Shown here: positions 62,864 to 64,000 of the stretch, one piece after another
Numbering within the stretch: position 1 is the first letter of the stretch
How the letters are laid out: each line of letters opens with the position of its first letter
DNA from: an uncultured Bacteroidales bacterium
Lineage (GTDB): Bacteria > Bacteroidota > Bacteroidia > Bacteroidales > UBA932
Assembly: GCA_944322605.1 (NCBI GenBank)
Contig: CALUPD010000037.1
Span: 235,677 to 299,676, forward strand
DNA length: 64,000 bases
Direction of reading: 5' to 3'
Notes under the pieces: generated by a model
What the model saw: only the letters and a program-made list of their open reading frames with translations
What the model was told of the DNA's origin: nothing
The model's database searches: none
Made by a program: the position numbers and the translations under genes

Positions 62864-63352
62864 ATGGAACATAAAACAGAAAAAAGCATACTGATAAAGT
62901 ATAAAGAATACGAAGGCATAAATAATCTTCCGGAAGAGGACCGCGCATTGGTGGATATGGCTGTCAAGGCGGCGTCAGAATCCTCGTATGCTCCTTACTC
63001 CGGTTTTCACGTCGGGGCTGCCGTCCTGATGGAAAACGGGAAAGTGGTATGCGGTTCCAATCAGGAAAACGCGTCCTATCCTTGCGGCTTATGCGCTGAA
63101 AGGACGGCTTTGTTCTATGCCCATTCCAAATATCCGAAGTCATCGGTGTCGGCAATTGCCATTGCGGCGGTAAGTGACGGGAATGTGGTTTCTTTTCCGG
63201 TGTACCCTTGCGGGGCTTGCAGGCAGGCTCTTCTCGAATCGCAGCATCGGAAAGGATCTCCCATAAGAATAATCATGCATGGCTCTGAGAAAACTCAGAT
63301 AGTCAATGGAGTGGAGTCGCTTTTGCCGTTTTCTTTCAAGCTGGGCCAATGA
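62864..63352 (+). CDS. cdd: Cytidine deaminase
   Basis: 162 residues, slightly longer than B. subtilis Cdd owing to about 20 extra N-terminal residues. Zinc site: Cys in YPCGLCAERTALF (C-A-E with catalytic Glu) and the pair in YPCGACRQALLE. SSYAPYSGFHVGAAVLMENG is the substrate loop. It deaminates cytidine and deoxycytidine for pyrimidine salvage. Divergent from the glucosaminidase gene; followed by the SRP RNA gene. Confidence 0.96.
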   Translation: MEHKTEKSILIKYKEYEGINNLPEEDRALVDMAVKAASESSYAPYSGFHVGAAVLMENGKVVCGSNQENASYPCGLCAERTALFYAHSKYPKSSVSAIAIAAVSDGNVVSFPVYPCGACRQALLESQHRKGSPIRIIMHGSEKTQIVNGVESLLPFSFKLGQ

Positions 63353-63403
63353 ATAGGCGGCGGAGAACTTTGAAAATAAATTTCGTATTATTGAAATAAT
63401 AGT

Positions 63404-63411
63404 TACATTTG
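63404..63411 (+). promoter_or_regulatory. -7 box of the SRP RNA gene
   Basis: TACATTTG, six bases before the predicted RNA 5' end. The -33 region is not clear. Confidence 0.6.
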
Positions 63412-63416
63412 CAGCG

Positions 63417-63513
63417 GGGTAAGTCTTATACGACCAGCTCCCTCTGAACTCCCCCAGGATCGGAAGGTAGCAAGGGTAGGAGGTTGTAGCGGTGCGATAT
63501 AATCAGCTTACCC
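63417..63513 (+). ncRNA. ffs: Signal recognition particle RNA, small bacterial type (4.5S)
   Basis: About 97 bases folding as one long hairpin: ends GGGTAAG/CTTACCC pair, and the tip carries the conserved SRP motif CCAGGATCGGAAGGTAGCAAGGG (asymmetric loop, GGAA tetraloop) at about 63454-63476. A run of Ts follows, acting as terminator. Binds Ffh and guides membrane proteins to SecY. A promoter -7 box lies just upstream. Confidence 0.93.
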
Positions 63514-64000
63514 TTTTTCTATTTCCGGCTTTCTGGCCGGGCATGCGGAATAAATTCTCATAAATACGGTGTTGCCTGATGCCTTCATTCGTTTCGGCCT
63601 TGTGTGAATACAAGGTCCTGCTGCCCCTGCTATATTTCATGCGCAGGCTTCATGAGGCTTTTTAACGCATGTCCTCAGGAGCGCGCCATGTGCGGATGCA
63701 GAAAGTTCCGTTCGCCAAGAGGGGATTCAGAAAAGGAAAGGTCGGCCTCGCCAAAACCTGCTTGGCCGGTCGTGCGGCCTTGATGGGCGGTTCCCTGGCT
63801 CGGTCCTGTGTGGGTCGCGGGGCCCTCCGGGGGCGTTTTCTGGGAGGCTCGAAAAAAAACATGGAAAAAAGTGAAAAAAAATTTGGAGTCGTAGCAAAAG
63901 TTAGTATCTTTGCAGTCCCAAACGGGAAGGAGGGGTTTTCGAGGGGCAGGGTTTTGGGAGGAGTTGATTGGAATACTGGAAGACAAGAGCACAAAGACAG
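63514..64000. other. Gap after the SRP RNA, leading to a strong promoter
   Basis: 487 bases without a convincing gene. It starts with the SRP RNA T-run; the middle (about 63690-63850) is GC-rich with a GGGGCCCTCCGGGGGC palindromic patch; the end carries a promoter and leader. Two overlapping minus-strand frames in the GC-rich part look like chance. Confidence 0.6.
63882..63912 (+). promoter_or_regulatory. Strong promoter at the right edge, maybe for an rRNA operon
   Basis: TTTG (63882-63885), 19-base spacer, TATCTTTG (63905-63912), preceded by A-tracts (GAAAAAAAA, GGAAAAAAGTG) like an UP element. No ATG-led gene follows in the remaining 88 bases, which contain GACAAGAGCACAAAGACAG; such a leader would suit a 16S operon beyond the edge. 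The rRNA itself is not visible. Confidence 0.6.

Noticed and set aside
63662..63994. Two overlapping minus-strand frames of about 105-110 codons at the right edge
   Set aside because: Both lie over a GC-rich block and the strong plus-strand promoter; Pro/Arg/Phe-rich, no family.

Overview
The window looks like a chromosomal segment of a member of the Bacteroidota, order Bacteroidales. The evidence is the repeated promoter shape (a TTTG-type -33 box about 17-20 bases before a TAnnTTTG -7 box), families largely confined to this phylum (DUF4270, DUF3098, DUF4294, PepSY-like secreted proteins, BACON lipoproteins, a short glycogen-synthase-like protein, an alpha-2-macroglobulin without the thioester motif), and many lipoproteins. 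A Rikenellaceae/Alistipes-like source is a guess. Almost the whole window is single-copy housekeeping sequence, with no phage, CRISPR array, integrase or intact insertion sequence.

Layout, left side. 1-5.6 kb (minus) holds two paralogous surface lipoproteins (the first cut by the window edge) and three PepSY-like envelope proteins, which lie downstream of a histidine kinase and response regulator (5.6-7.7 kb). The promoter of that regulator overlaps a 65-base tandem direct repeat. Next come tRNA-Gly(UCC) and tRNA-Leu(UAA), purN, and acpP-fabF with a strong hairpin between the two genes. 10.4-11.3 kb has no convincing gene but carries two diverged 112-base direct repeats. Then DUF4270 lipoprotein/glycogen-synthase-like (minus), ftsX-DUF3098-uppP-lpxH (plus) and a DUF4294 gene (minus).

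Middle. 17.4-28.1 kb is one long ribosomal-protein block: rplP-rpmC-rpsQ-rplN-rplX-rplE-rpsN-rpsH-rplF-rplR-rpsE-rpmD-rplO-secY-map-infA-rpmJ-rpsM-rpsK-rpsD-rpoA-rplQ, with its own promoter before rplP and a terminator after rplQ. The usual upstream half of the S10 cluster (rpsJ to rpsC) is absent here. 28.4-33.7 kb is a 1768-residue alpha-2-macroglobulin gene (minus).

Right side. A sugar nucleotidyltransferase, a BACON lipoprotein, an SDR oxidoreductase, pyrG, a glutaminyl cyclase, a MurNAc/GlcNAc-kinase-like gene overlapping murQ, recR, corA with a long leader, recG (minus), pdxA-rnhA-gpsA-pgi, addB-addA, rpsA-rnz-S41 protease, mltG and a GH73/LysM glucosaminidase (minus), cdd and the 4.5S/SRP RNA. 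The last 120 bases hold a strong promoter that may drive an rRNA operon just beyond the edge. Functions group into translation, envelope and peptidoglycan synthesis and recycling (uppP, lpxH, murQ, mltG, glucosaminidase, ftsX), DNA repair (recR, recG, addAB), and nucleotide/cofactor metabolism.

I found no clear new system. The best candidates for a second look are the repeat-borne promoter of the PepSY two-component locus, the acpP-fabF hairpin, the break of the S10 cluster at rplP, the long leader before corA, and the 112-base repeats at 10.5-10.8 kb.
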